21,823 nt of DNA from CAZBYL01 sp964496275 (GCA_964496275.1 CAZBYL010000042.1:1-21823), one strand, 5' to 3'. Positions 1-6,931 are shown, counted from the first letter of the stretch. The notes: generated by a model from the letters alone, not told the origin. A program made the numbers and translations.

Positions 1-1
1 G

Positions 2-526
2 ATATATGGAGAACCTTCATTTGGGCAGTCATCCGTCCGTCCATTCTACAACGCGACATATTGGCACTATGACTACGACAGAGGCGAGAAAAAACAAGAA
101 GTCACTGATGCTGTCGTGGGGCTTCGTTGGGGGCTTGGTTCAGTAAGTTTGGGCACAGCTTACGTGAGACGGTGGGTGTCGGGAACTTCGCCTCTTGTCT
201 GGGACAAATACCTTGACCGTGAGGATATTTACCAAAAAGTATCTTTTACCATTCCCGGTAAAGGAACCGGCGAAGAGTGGGCTATTTCTGTCCGAGCGGC
301 ATACGACCTTATCGAAAGCAGACTTGCCGAGATGGTCTATTCTCTTGCGTACAACCAGCACTGTATCACTTGGGAACTTTGGGCGAGAGAAAGCCGTCCT
401 GAGAATGATTTTTCTGTTGGTATTCGCTTCTACATCAATGCGTATCCGCAAAATGAATTAAGGCTCGGCGTAAACGAAATTTATGATCCGTTTTTGGTTC
501 CTGCCGGGATAAAAAAGGAGAAATGA
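2..526 (+). CDS. lptD: Outer-membrane beta-barrel C-terminal fragment, probably LptD (5' end outside window)
   Basis: The frame is open from the first bases, so the gene starts upstream; about 174 C-terminal residues are visible. They alternate polar and hydrophobic residues in short strands rich in Tyr, Trp and Arg, as in an outer-membrane beta-barrel. The stretch around YSLAYNQHCITWELWARES followed by DFSVGIRFYI resembles the end of LptD, where a strand with a Cys/Trp pair precedes the last strands. LptD inserts lipopolysaccharide into the outer leaflet of the outer membrane. The stop lies 3 bases before ddl, so the two are probably cotranscribed. The barrel character is clear from the sequence; the LptD name is an inference from this short part and could be another barrel protein. 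Confidence 0.55.
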   Translation: MYGEPSFGQSSVRPFYNATYWHYDYDRGEKKQEVTDAVVGLRWGLGSVSLGTAYVRRWVSGTSPLVWDKYLDREDIYQKVSFTIPGKGTGEEWAISVRAAYDLIESRLAEMVYSLAYNQHCITWELWARESRPENDFSVGIRFYINAYPQNELRLGVNEIYDPFLVPAGIKKEK

Positions 527-529
527 TAA

Positions 530-1468
530 ATGAAAGTTGTTGTTGCTTATGGCGGAGTTTCCCCTGAAAGGGAAGTGTCGCTCCGTTCCGGGGCGGCGGT
601 TGCCGAAGCTCTTGCTGAAGCGGGTATTGAGGCTGTCCTTGAAGATGTAAAATGCCCGAAAGAGTTTTTGATTAAATGGGATAGAATGAATGCCGACGGA
701 GTCTTTATAGCGCTGCACGGCGGATGGGGTGAGGACGGGAGATTTCAGACGCTGCTTGACGCTTATGGCATTCCCTACACCGGCTCGGGGCCGGAAGCCT
801 GCATGTTGGCTATGGACAAAAGCATTGCCAAACTTGTGTTTAAAGAAAACGGCGTGCCTGTGCCAGATGGATTCTCGCTGATTGACGGAGAGGATTGTAA
901 TGGAGCCGGTATTAAGATGCTTGAAAAATACGGCAGACTTATCGTTAAGCCAAACGGAGGCGGAAGCACAGTCGGCGTCTCTCAGGTAGCCACAAAAGAC
1001 GAACTCATATCCGGCCTTGATACTGCTTGGGCAGTTGAATCAAAAGCTCTTGTTGAGGAATATATTGATGGTCGTGAGATGACCGTCCCTGTATGGGAGA
1101 ACGAAAAAGGAGAAGTCATAGCGCTTCCTGCGATAGACATACGCCCAAAGACTGGGTTTTACGATTACAAAAACAAATATACCAGCGGCTGCACAGAGTA
1201 TATATGTCCCGCACAAATATCTTCGGAACTTGAGACGAAACTTGCCAAAGCTGCAGTAGCGTGCCACAAAGGTTTGGGGTGCAGGGCTTACAGTCGTGCT
1301 GACTTCAGAGTGACCGGCAATGAAGAAATATTTGCGCTTGAGGTTAATACTGCACCGGGTATGACAGCCACAAGCTTAGTTCCAAAATCGGCAAGGGCAT
1401 TCGGTCTTTCTTTCCCGGAATTTCTTGTTAGCGTAATGAATGTATCTTTTGCAATTGCACGAAATTAG
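530..1468 (+). CDS. ddl: D-alanine--D-alanine ligase
   Basis: ATP-grasp ligase joining two D-alanines for the peptidoglycan stem peptide in the cytoplasm. The 312 residues match the usual Ddl length. Visible motifs: GGVSPEREVSLRSG at 8-21 (N-terminal substrate loop), HGGWGEDG at 63-70, VKPNGGGSTVGVS at 139-151 (ATP-grasp lysine and glycine loop), EEYIDGREMTV at 176-186, YDYKNKY at 211-217, RADFR at 256-260 and EVNTAPGMT at 271-279 (Mg/ATP and D-Ala binding). The ATG follows an AAGGAG site near 515-520. The lptD-like gene ends 3 bases upstream, so the pair looks like one envelope operon. The gene converges on greA across a strong hairpin. Confidence 0.95.
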   Translation: MKVVVAYGGVSPEREVSLRSGAAVAEALAEAGIEAVLEDVKCPKEFLIKWDRMNADGVFIALHGGWGEDGRFQTLLDAYGIPYTGSGPEACMLAMDKSIAKLVFKENGVPVPDGFSLIDGEDCNGAGIKMLEKYGRLIVKPNGGGSTVGVSQVATKDELISGLDTAWAVESKALVEEYIDGREMTVPVWENEKGEVIALPAIDIRPKTGFYDYKNKYTSGCTEYICPAQISSELETKLAKAAVACHKGLGCRAYSRADFRVTGNEEIFALEVNTAPGMTATSLVPKSARAFGLSFPEFLVSVMNVSFAIARN

Positions 1469-1502
1469 ACGGATCTTAACACGACTATTCGACCAAACAA
1501 TC

Positions 1503-1541
1503 AAAGAGGTCTCCATGCCGTAGCGCATAGAGACCTCTTTC
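1503..1541. terminator. Convergent hairpin between ddl and greA, likely bidirectional terminator
   Basis: A perfect 11-bp inverted repeat, AAAGAGGTCTC (1503-1513) and GAGACCTCTTT (1530-1540), with a further 4-bp inner stem (1515-1518 with 1525-1528). It sits between two convergent genes. The T tract is short on both strands, so it may rely on the strong stem. Terminator function is inferred from position and structure. Confidence 0.7.
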
Positions 1542-1571
1542 AGCATTTACAACAAAGAGAATTAAAAAGAA

Positions 1572-2063
1572 CTACTTGAGCTGAATTTTTGTTATTTTTA
1601 AGTGCCTTATTCCGCGAGGTGTTCTTGCAATAACCTCTTCACCGGCCGTTTTACCTATAACTGATCTGCCGACCGGGCTTGATGCGGATATCCTGTTCAG
1701 ATTGATATCTGCCTCTTCTGTACCCACCAATGTATAGACAAAGGTCTTCTTGAGATCAAGGTCCTCTATTGTCACCGTTGTTCCCAAGCTGGCAAGGCTC
1801 GTGTCAATATCCTGTGCGTCCACAACCTGTGCTTTACCTAACTGGTGTTCCAGCAGAGTCACGCGAGTCTCAAGTTTATCCTGTTCTTCTTTTGCCGCAT
1901 GATACTCTGCATTCTCGCTTAAGTCGCCGAACGCCCGTGCCTCTTCGAGTTTGGAGGCGATCTCCGCCCTACCGTCCCCCCGCAGTGCGATAAGTTCTGC
2001 TTTGAGCTTGTCATAGCCCTCTCGGGTCATTACTATTTTGCCGTCTGTAGATCTAGCTGCCAT
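1572..2063 (-). CDS. greA: Transcription elongation factor GreA
   Basis: Binds the RNA polymerase secondary channel and stimulates transcript cleavage to rescue backtracked complexes. The protein has the two GreA parts: an N-terminal coiled-coil hairpin (residues about 12-80) with the acidic tip in GDLSENAEYHAAKEEQ (46-61, with Asp and Glu that activate the catalytic Mg), and a C-terminal FKBP-like domain (about 85-163) with SPVGRSVIGKTAGEEV. At 163 residues it is close to the usual 158. I chose the ATG at 2063 because a GGGTGG ribosome site lies just upstream (about 2075-2080); an upstream in-frame TTG at 2081 would overlap that site. A sigma-70 promoter is visible at 2105-2133. Confidence 0.95.
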   Translation of the reverse strand: MAARSTDGKIVMTREGYDKLKAELIALRGDGRAEIASKLEEARAFGDLSENAEYHAAKEEQDKLETRVTLLEHQLGKAQVVDAQDIDTSLASLGTTVTIEDLDLKKTFVYTLVGTEEADINLNRISASSPVGRSVIGKTAGEEVIARTPRGIRHLKITKIQLK

Positions 2064-2104
2064 GAAATGTACACCACCCAAAATGAATCTGATTTGCGCA
2101 GAGT

Positions 2105-2133
2105 ATTCTAACAGAAAGCGAACAAAATATCAA
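2105..2133 (-). promoter_or_regulatory. greA sigma-70 type promoter
   Basis: On the minus strand: TTGATA (-35, 2133-2128), a 17-base spacer, then TAGAAT (-10, 2110-2105). Each box differs from consensus by one base. The start of transcription would fall near 2098, giving a leader of about 35 bases before greA. Confidence 0.7.
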
Positions 2134-2160
2134 ATATTACGATTTGTAAATAAGGCTGCT

Positions 2161-2214
2161 GTTAATTGCAAAACTAAATCCGACCTTCGGATTGATTTTA
2201 ATTTTACAATTAAC
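2161..2214. repeat. Long imperfect dyad between the divergent greA and thr promoters
   Basis: Outer arms GTTAATTG (2161-2168) and CAATTAAC (2207-2214) are exact reverse complements. Inside them AATCCGA (2177-2183) and TCGGATT (2187-2193) form a perfect 7-bp stem with a 3-base loop. Between these, AAA (2171-2173) can pair with TTT (2197-2199), with small mismatches. It lies upstream of both -35 boxes, so it is probably not part of either transcript. It may be an operator or a remnant of a small repeat element. Confidence 0.6.
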
Positions 2215-2242
2215 GAAATACAAAATTTGATGATAATTTTAC

Positions 2243-2271
2243 TTGACACCTAAAAAATAAAGATGTATAAA
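2243..2271 (+). promoter_or_regulatory. Promoter of the threonine T-box operon
   Basis: Consensus TTGACA (2243-2248), a 17-base spacer and TATAAA (2266-2271). Transcription should begin near 2278-2280, directly upstream of the T-box leader. A promoter this strong is expected where control is exerted later, by attenuation. Confidence 0.85.
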
Positions 2272-2485
2272 TACCCCCAATCAACTTCAATACATGTTGC
2301 GATGAAGGGGACAGTACGATATTACGACACCACAGAGAGGGGCTGTTGGGTAACCAAAGCTGAGATTGCCCCGGTGCAGATATCCGAACACCACCCCGGA
2401 GCTGCCGACGAAGCCTTTGAGATAAGTCGGCGGGGCGCGCCCCATACAGCGCAGTAAGGGATTTCGCAAATGCGATATCCAAAAT

Positions 2486-2515
2486 GGAGTGGAACCGCGG
2501 CCAATAACCGCCTCC
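2486..2515 (+). promoter_or_regulatory. T-box antiterminator helix
   Basis: GGAG (2486-2489) pairs with CTCC (2512-2515) and GCGG (2497-2500) with CCGC (2508-2511). They flank the 7-base bulge TGGAACC (2490-2496), whose TGGA would pair with the NCCA end of uncharged tRNA. The 3' side (2508-2515) is also the 5' arm of the terminator, so the two structures exclude each other. Confidence 0.88.
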
Positions 2516-2545
2516 TGATACTTGGTATTAGGGGCGGCTTTTTTA
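2508..2545 (+). terminator. Regulated terminator of the T-box leader
   Basis: CCGCCTC and TGATAC (2508-2521, one bulged C) pair with GTATTA and GGGGCGG (2525-2537), followed by a run of six T at 2539-2544. It precedes the thrC ribosome site by about 14 bases. It should form when tRNA-Thr is charged. Confidence 0.9.
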
Positions 2546-2571
2546 TATATTACATATTAGGAGTGATTTTT

Positions 2572-3612
2572 ATGGGAATAATTCAGAAATACGCAAAATT
2601 ACTGCCGGTAAACGAGTCCACACCGTTTTTGACATTGGGTGAGGGGAACACTCCTCTTGTTTATATGGCAACATTAAGCAAGATGCTTGATATCAAACTT
2701 TACGGAAAACTTGAAGGGTGCAACCCCAGCGGCTCATTTAAGGATAGAGGAATGGTCATGGCTGTTGCAAAGGCGATGGAAGAAGGAGCTAAAGCTCTTG
2801 TCTGTGCTTCGACGGGCAATACCTCCGCGTCTGCGGCAGCGTATGCCGCTGCCGCCGGAATCCCTTGCTATGTTCTGCTCCCCGCAGGCAAAGTCGCGCT
2901 CGGTAAATTGGCTCAGGCATTGATGTACGGAGCCAAGGTCATTGCGGTTAACGGAAATTTTGACCGTGCGCTTGAGATGGCACGAGAGGCGGCGGATAAA
3001 AAAGGCTATGCAATCGTAAATTCCGTCAACCCATACAGGTTTTGGGGACAGAGAAGCGGTGCGTGGGAGATATGCGAAACGTTGGGTCAAGCCCCGGATT
3101 GGCACGCTCTTCCGGTCGGTAATGCGGGTAACATAAGCGCCTATTGGGCGGGATATAAACAGTACAAAGATATAGGAAAGATTGATAAATTACCAAAAAT
3201 GATGGGATTTCAGGCGGAAGGCGCGTCTCCGTTGGTTACAGGCAAACCATGTCCCAATCCGGAAACAGTCGCAACCGCAATAAGAATAGGAAACCCTGTG
3301 AGCGCAGAACTGGCAAAAAATGCCGTAAAAGAATCATGCGGAGAATTTAACTCCGTAAGCGATAAAGAAATTCTTGAGGCTCAGAAACTTTTGGCAGCAA
3401 AGGGCGGAGTTTTTGCTGAGCCTGCCTCTTGCGCCCCGCTTGCGGGACTTATAAAGCTTAAAGCAAAAGGCGAGCTGCCGAGTGGGATAACCGTAGTTAT
3501 GATTCTTACCGGAAACGGGCTTAAAGACCCTGATACAGCCATGGAACAGGTAGAAAAACCCGTACAAATAGGAGATAATTTTGCTGAACTTATGGAGGTG
3601 ATGGAGAGTTGA
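2572..3612 (+). CDS. thrC: Threonine synthase
   Basis: PLP enzyme converting O-phosphohomoserine to threonine. Of 346 residues, 21-29 read TLGEGNTPL (N-terminal family signature) and 55-60 SFKDRG, where Lys57 should bind PLP. STGNTSASAAAYAAAAG contacts substrate and cofactor, GNAGNISAYWAGYK is the PLP-phosphate glycine loop, and GNGLKDPDTA lies near the C-terminus. Length and motifs fit the short, Bacillus-type ThrC. I chose the ATG at 2572 because AGGAG (2559-2563) is 8 bases away. An upstream in-frame ATG at 2470 would lie inside the T-box leader and read through the terminator stem, so it is rejected. First gene of the T-box operon; its stop overlaps the thrB start. Confidence 0.96.
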   Translation: MGIIQKYAKLLPVNESTPFLTLGEGNTPLVYMATLSKMLDIKLYGKLEGCNPSGSFKDRGMVMAVAKAMEEGAKALVCASTGNTSASAAAYAAAAGIPCYVLLPAGKVALGKLAQALMYGAKVIAVNGNFDRALEMAREAADKKGYAIVNSVNPYRFWGQRSGAWEICETLGQAPDWHALPVGNAGNISAYWAGYKQYKDIGKIDKLPKMMGFQAEGASPLVTGKPCPNPETVATAIRIGNPVSAELAKNAVKESCGEFNSVSDKEILEAQKLLAAKGGVFAEPASCAPLAGLIKLKAKGELPSGITVVMILTGNGLKDPDTAMEQVEKPVQIGDNFAELMEVMES

Positions 3613-4565
3613 ATCCGCTGATTACATTGAGAGTACCGGCTACAAGTGCAAATTTGGGTTCAGGTTTTGATGCAATAGGAATGGCTGTTTCTCTGTATAA
3701 TATATTCAAAGTTATGGATTTGCTCCCCGAGGGCGAATTTAAAATAGATGCACAGGGTGAGGGTGCACGCGAGCTTTCAGACCCTAAGGCAAACCTTGTC
3801 GTGCAGGCCTACATACAAACATGCGAACGCTGGGGAGTTCGTGCACCGGGGTTTTCCCTGTGGTGTCATAATATAATTCCTCTCTGCAGAGGACTGGGAA
3901 GTTCCGCAGGAGCTGTAGTGGCTGGTGTTCTTATAGCAAAACATTTAACGGGATACAATGCTGATAAAGATGAGTTGCTCCGTTCAATGACGCTTATTGA
4001 GGGACATCCCGACAACGTGGCTCCATGTTACCTCGGTGGTATGGTCGTAAGTTGCTGGGACGGCGAGGATTTGCGCTATGTAAACCTTCCCGCTCTTCCG
4101 CCGGAAGTCTTATGTGTTGTAGCAGTACCGGACGAGAGAGTTAGAACTGCAGATGCCCGCAATGCTCTTCCTAAAGAGGTGCCTTTTGAAGATGCCGTAT
4201 TCAACCTCGGAAGAGCTGCGTTGTTGACAGCGGCTTGGGCAACAGGAAAATGGAATTATCTGAAGTGCGCTATGGATGACAAACTTCACCAGCCCTACAG
4301 GTCGAAACTGTTTAGCGGCGGTGAGGCAATACTTTCCTGTGTTCGTGAATTGCCGGAGTGTCTGAGTATCGCAATAAGCGGTTCCGGTCCCAGTGTTATA
4401 GCCTTGGTCAGCGGAGATACTCATCGTGTTGCAGAGGCGATGTGCCGCACTTTTACAGAATATGGGGTTCGTTCACAGTTCTTTGTCCTTGACGGAAGTG
4501 CGGAAGGCGCAAGGGTAACGATTGACCCATCTCTGTCTGATGTGTTGGAGGGGATTGTGCTATGA
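3609..4565 (+). CDS. thrB: Homoserine kinase
   Basis: GHMP-family kinase phosphorylating homoserine, the step before threonine synthase. The 318 residues hold VPATSANLGSGFDAIGMA (9-26, GHMP motif 1), PLCRGLGSSAGA (91-102, the ATP phosphate loop) and AISGSGPSVIAL near the C-terminus (motif 3). Translation starts with TTG at 3609, inside a TTGA overlap with the thrC stop. A near-perfect ribosome site, GGAGGTGAT (3594-3602), lies within the thrC end and supports this start and translational coupling. The lysC start overlaps the end of this gene in the same way. Confidence 0.95.
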   Translation: MNPLITLRVPATSANLGSGFDAIGMAVSLYNIFKVMDLLPEGEFKIDAQGEGARELSDPKANLVVQAYIQTCERWGVRAPGFSLWCHNIIPLCRGLGSSAGAVVAGVLIAKHLTGYNADKDELLRSMTLIEGHPDNVAPCYLGGMVVSCWDGEDLRYVNLPALPPEVLCVVAVPDERVRTADARNALPKEVPFEDAVFNLGRAALLTAAWATGKWNYLKCAMDDKLHQPYRSKLFSGGEAILSCVRELPECLSIAISGSGPSVIALVSGDTHRVAEAMCRTFTEYGVRSQFFVLDGSAEGARVTIDPSLSDVLEGIVL

Positions 4566-5812
4566 CGGAACAAAATTGGAAGGAACTGCCTCTTACAGTA
4601 TTGAAATTTGGGGGCACATCCGTGGCGACCCCTGAAAGAATGAGGCATGTTTCCAAGATAGTAAATAAAATAAGAAATTCGGGAAGCAGAGTTGCCGTCG
4701 TTGTATCAGCGATGGGAAATATGACAGACGACTTGTTGGCACTGGCAGATAACATAACGAACAGAAAGAACGGCCGTGAAATGGATCAGCTTCTGGCCAC
4801 GGGGGAACAGCAAAGCGTAGCTCTGCTTGCACTGGCTCTTCAGCACGAAGGAATTCCCGCTCAGTCATTCACAGCTCTGCAGGCAGGAATAAAGGCCAAG
4901 GGCTTTCCTATGGAGGGCAGAATTTATCACATCGAGCCTGTCCATGTCGAAAAAGTTCTTAACGAGGGAACTGTTGCCGTTATAACAGGTTTTCAGGCAA
5001 TTACTGACGACGGGGACGTCATTACTCTGGGCAGAGGGGGCTCGGATCTTTCCGCCGTAGCTCTTTCCGCTGCGCTTGGGGCATCATCATGTCAGTTGCT
5101 GAAGGATGTTGTCGGTGTAATGACAGGAGATCCCAGAGTAGTCGAAAGACCTAAGAAGATAGATCAAATAGGATTTGATGAATGTATGGAAATGACGGTA
5201 CAGGGCGCTAACGTTCTGCAGGCAAGAAGTGTGGAAGTTGCGGCAAGATATGACATTCCGCTGTATGTCGGTTCCAGTTTTGTTGAAGAGGAGGGGACAT
5301 GGGTAATGAGTAATCCGGTAACAGAAGGTTTAATAGTAAAAGCTGTTGTTCATGATACAAGCGCCGCAAAAGTTGTCATTCTTGGTGTTCCGGACATCCC
5401 GGGTGTCGCTGCCAGACTATTCACGGATCTAGCTTCTCACGGCGTAAGTGCCGAAATGATAATACAGAATAATATGAGAGGCGGCGTTAATGATATCGGT
5501 TTCCTTGTTAAAAAATCCAATCTTGAAGATGCCATTAACGTATGCAGATTCCTTTGCCGTGAGATAGACGCTCAGGGCGTATCTTTTGACACTGAAATTG
5601 CGCGAGTCACGATTGTGGGCGCCGGAATTGCAAATCATCCGGAAGTTCCTTCCAGAATGTTTAATATCCTGGCGAACGCAGGTATCAATATCGAAATGAT
5701 CGCCTCCACATCCTTGGCCATTACATGCGTGGTCGGCTCTGCGAACGCAGAACCGGCAGTGCGTGCACTCCATAAAGATTTTATAGAGGAGGATTCCAAC
5801 AATGCCTGCTAA
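4562..5812 (+). CDS. lysC: Aspartate kinase (alpha subunit)
   Basis: Catalyses the first step of the aspartate family, ATP-dependent phosphorylation of aspartate. The 416 residues comprise an amino-acid kinase domain (about 13-245) with KFGGTSV (15-21) and TLGRGGSDLSAVAL (155-168), and two ACT domains (about 265-340 and 345-412) that normally bind the feedback inhibitor. The usual nucleotide-site motif TDVDGVYTADPR appears as KDVVGVMTGDPR (181-192), a noticeable variant. ATGA overlap with thrB indicates coupling. The monofunctional layout (no fused homoserine dehydrogenase) fits a LysC/Ask. An internal start at codon 249 probably gives a separate beta subunit. The sequence does not reveal whether lysine or threonine inhibits it. 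Confidence 0.95.
   Translation: MTEQNWKELPLTVLKFGGTSVATPERMRHVSKIVNKIRNSGSRVAVVVSAMGNMTDDLLALADNITNRKNGREMDQLLATGEQQSVALLALALQHEGIPAQSFTALQAGIKAKGFPMEGRIYHIEPVHVEKVLNEGTVAVITGFQAITDDGDVITLGRGGSDLSAVALSAALGASSCQLLKDVVGVMTGDPRVVERPKKIDQIGFDECMEMTVQGANVLQARSVEVAARYDIPLYVGSSFVEEEGTWVMSNPVTEGLIVKAVVHDTSAAKVVILGVPDIPGVAARLFTDLASHGVSAEMIIQNNMRGGVNDIGFLVKKSNLEDAINVCRFLCREIDAQGVSFDTEIARVTIVGAGIANHPEVPSRMFNILANAGINIEMIASTSLAITCVVGSANAEPAVRALHKDFIEEDSNNAC
5306..5812 (+). CDS. Predicted internal translation product: aspartokinase beta subunit (ACT domains)
   Basis: Codon 249 of lysC is an in-frame ATG (5306) preceded by GAGGAGGGG (5288-5296), 9 bases away. This is one of the strongest ribosome sites in the window although it lies inside a gene. 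The product would be 168 residues holding just the two ACT domains. In Bacillus subtilis aspartokinase II the beta subunit is made in the same way, from an internal start near codon 247, and the enzyme is alpha2beta2. The sequence shows the site; that the product is made is inference. Confidence 0.6.
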   Translation: MSNPVTEGLIVKAVVHDTSAAKVVILGVPDIPGVAARLFTDLASHGVSAEMIIQNNMRGGVNDIGFLVKKSNLEDAINVCRFLCREIDAQGVSFDTEIARVTIVGAGIANHPEVPSRMFNILANAGINIEMIASTSLAITCVVGSANAEPAVRALHKDFIEEDSNNAC

Positions 5813-6803
5813 GAGAGTCGCCGTCCTTGGTGCAACGGGACTTGTCGGCCGCGAGATGCTGAAAACGCTCGAGGAAAGAAATTTTCCCGTAAAAGAACTT
5901 ATTCCTCTTGCTTCTCCGCGTTCCGCCGGTTCCAAAGTTCTATATAAAGGAGAAGAAGTATTGGTTCAGGCCGTAAACTCTGACTCCTTTAAGAATGTTG
6001 ATATCGCGCTGTTTTCAGCGGGAGGCAGTACGTCAAAAGTTTGGGCTCCTGTTGCTGCGGAATCGGGTGCCGTTGTAATCGATAACAGCTCTGCGTGGAG
6101 AATGGACGAAAATGTACCGCTTGTCGTTCCGGAAATTAACCCCGAGGACGCACTGAAACACAAGGGAATAATAGCCAACCCAAACTGCTCAACAATACAG
6201 GCTCTTGTAGCGGTGTGGCCGCTGCACAAAGAGGCAGGGCTGCTCTATATGAATATATCGACGTATCAATCCGTTGCCGGAACCGGGATTAAAGCTCTTG
6301 AAACTCTCAAAAACGAGGCAAAAGATATAAACGAAGGAAAGGATACATCGGCCTCCGGCGTCTATCCTCATCAGATAGCTTTCAACTTGTTGCCGCACAT
6401 AGGTTCTTTTGATGAAGAAGGAATATCTGAGGAAGAGTGGAAGATGGTTAATGAGTCAAGGAAAATAATGCATCTGCCGGATCTTAGAGTAAGCGGCATA
6501 ACGGTGCGTGTCCCTGTATTCCGCTGCCACGGCGAGAGCGTAACCGCGCTCTTTGATAAAGAGCTTACTCCGGAACGCGCCCGTGAGATACTTTCTGCCG
6601 CTCCCGGTGTGACCCTTGCCGATGATCCTGCCAATGCTGTGTACCCAATGCCCATCAACGTAGCCGGCAAAGACAATGTATACGTGGGAAGAATTCGCCG
6701 CGATACGGGATTGGACAATGCCCTTGCAATGTGGGTCGTCGGGGATAATCTGCGTAAAGGCGCGGCCTTAAACGCCGTACAGATTGCGGAACTGTTAATA
6801 TAA
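5802..6803 (+). CDS. asd: Aspartate-semialdehyde dehydrogenase
   Basis: Reduces aspartyl phosphate to aspartate semialdehyde with NADPH, the branch point for lysine/diaminopimelate, threonine and methionine. The 333 residues show GATGLVGREML (10-20, Rossmann loop), the catalytic cysteine in NPNCSTIQ (Cys129), YQSVAGTGIKALE, and the catalytic histidine in RCHGES (His243). It overlaps the end of lysC by 11 bases, and an AGGAGG site lies about 9 bases before its ATG. It is the last gene of the T-box operon; a terminator follows at 6834. Because diaminopimelate also depends on it, threonine-responsive control of asd affects cell-wall supply unless another promoter helps. Confidence 0.96.
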   Translation: MPAKRVAVLGATGLVGREMLKTLEERNFPVKELIPLASPRSAGSKVLYKGEEVLVQAVNSDSFKNVDIALFSAGGSTSKVWAPVAAESGAVVIDNSSAWRMDENVPLVVPEINPEDALKHKGIIANPNCSTIQALVAVWPLHKEAGLLYMNISTYQSVAGTGIKALETLKNEAKDINEGKDTSASGVYPHQIAFNLLPHIGSFDEEGISEEEWKMVNESRKIMHLPDLRVSGITVRVPVFRCHGESVTALFDKELTPERAREILSAAPGVTLADDPANAVYPMPINVAGKDNVYVGRIRRDTGLDNALAMWVVGDNLRKGAALNAVQIAELLI

Positions 6804-6833
6804 AGCAAATAACATACCATCGCACCAAACATC

Positions 6834-6866
6834 GGCTCGGAGCAATCGTTTGCTTCGGGCCTTTTC
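6834..6866 (+). terminator. Rho-independent terminator of the thr operon
   Basis: GGCTCGGAGCAA (6834-6845) pairs with TTGCTTCGGGCC (6850-6861) through 12 base pairs, two of them G-U, across a 4-base loop. TTTTC follows. It separates the thr operon from the nif3-trpS operon. Confidence 0.85.
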
Positions 6867-6871
6867 ATTCT

Positions 6872-6900
6872 TTGACGGAGAAAGCAAGGTATAATACAAT
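6872..6900 (+). promoter_or_regulatory. Promoter of the nif3-trpS-scpAB-rluB operon
   Basis: TTGACG (6872-6877), a 17-base spacer and TACAAT (6895-6900). A TATAAT at 6890-6895 overlaps but would leave only 12 bases from the same -35. Transcription would start near 6907, which puts the first ATG (6908) at the very 5' end and favours the TTG start at 6932. Confidence 0.65.
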
Positions 6901-6931
6901 ACACTGAATGTCTTTATGTGAGGTGGATCAT

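Larger units (their letters stand above)
2279..2545 (+). ncRNA. T-box riboswitch leader, threonine-specific (ACC specifier)
   Basis: This untranslated leader senses uncharged tRNA by codon-anticodon and acceptor-end pairing. Stem I: GATGA (2301-2305) opposite GGAGC (2398-2402) as the kink-turn, GGGG/CCCC (2307-2310 with 2394-2397), the specifier loop, GATAT/ATATC (2319-2323 with 2380-2384), AGAGAG (2334-2339) and an apical stem GGGGC/GCCCC (2339-2343 with 2368-2372). The loop reads GAAC-ACC-A at 2386-2393, which aligns with the GAAA-GGC-A of Bacillus glyQS, so the specifier is ACC (Thr, 2390-2392). Next come a GCCGAC/GTCGGC stem (2404-2409 with 2426-2431), a GGGGCGCGCCCC palindrome (2432-2443) and a 9-bp stem with one mismatch (2459-2467 with 2472-2480). 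The T-box core AGTGGAACCGCGG is at 2488-2500. All pairings were found by eye. Confidence 0.93.

Noticed and set aside
2432..2443. GGGGCGCGCCCC palindrome as an independent operator
   Set aside because: It lies inside the T-box leader between stems and is better read as part of the RNA fold.
2263..2457. Small open frames within the leader on both strands
   Set aside because: They coincide with conserved T-box structure, have no ribosome sites and resemble no protein.
2470..2571. Extension of threonine synthase upstream to an ATG at 2470
   Set aside because: It would translate the T-box core and terminator stem; the AGGAG site and family N-terminus support 2572.
6890..6895. TATAAT as the -10 of the nif3 promoter
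   Set aside because: It is only 12 bases from TTGACG and has no other -35; TACAAT at 6895-6900 has the proper 17-base spacing.
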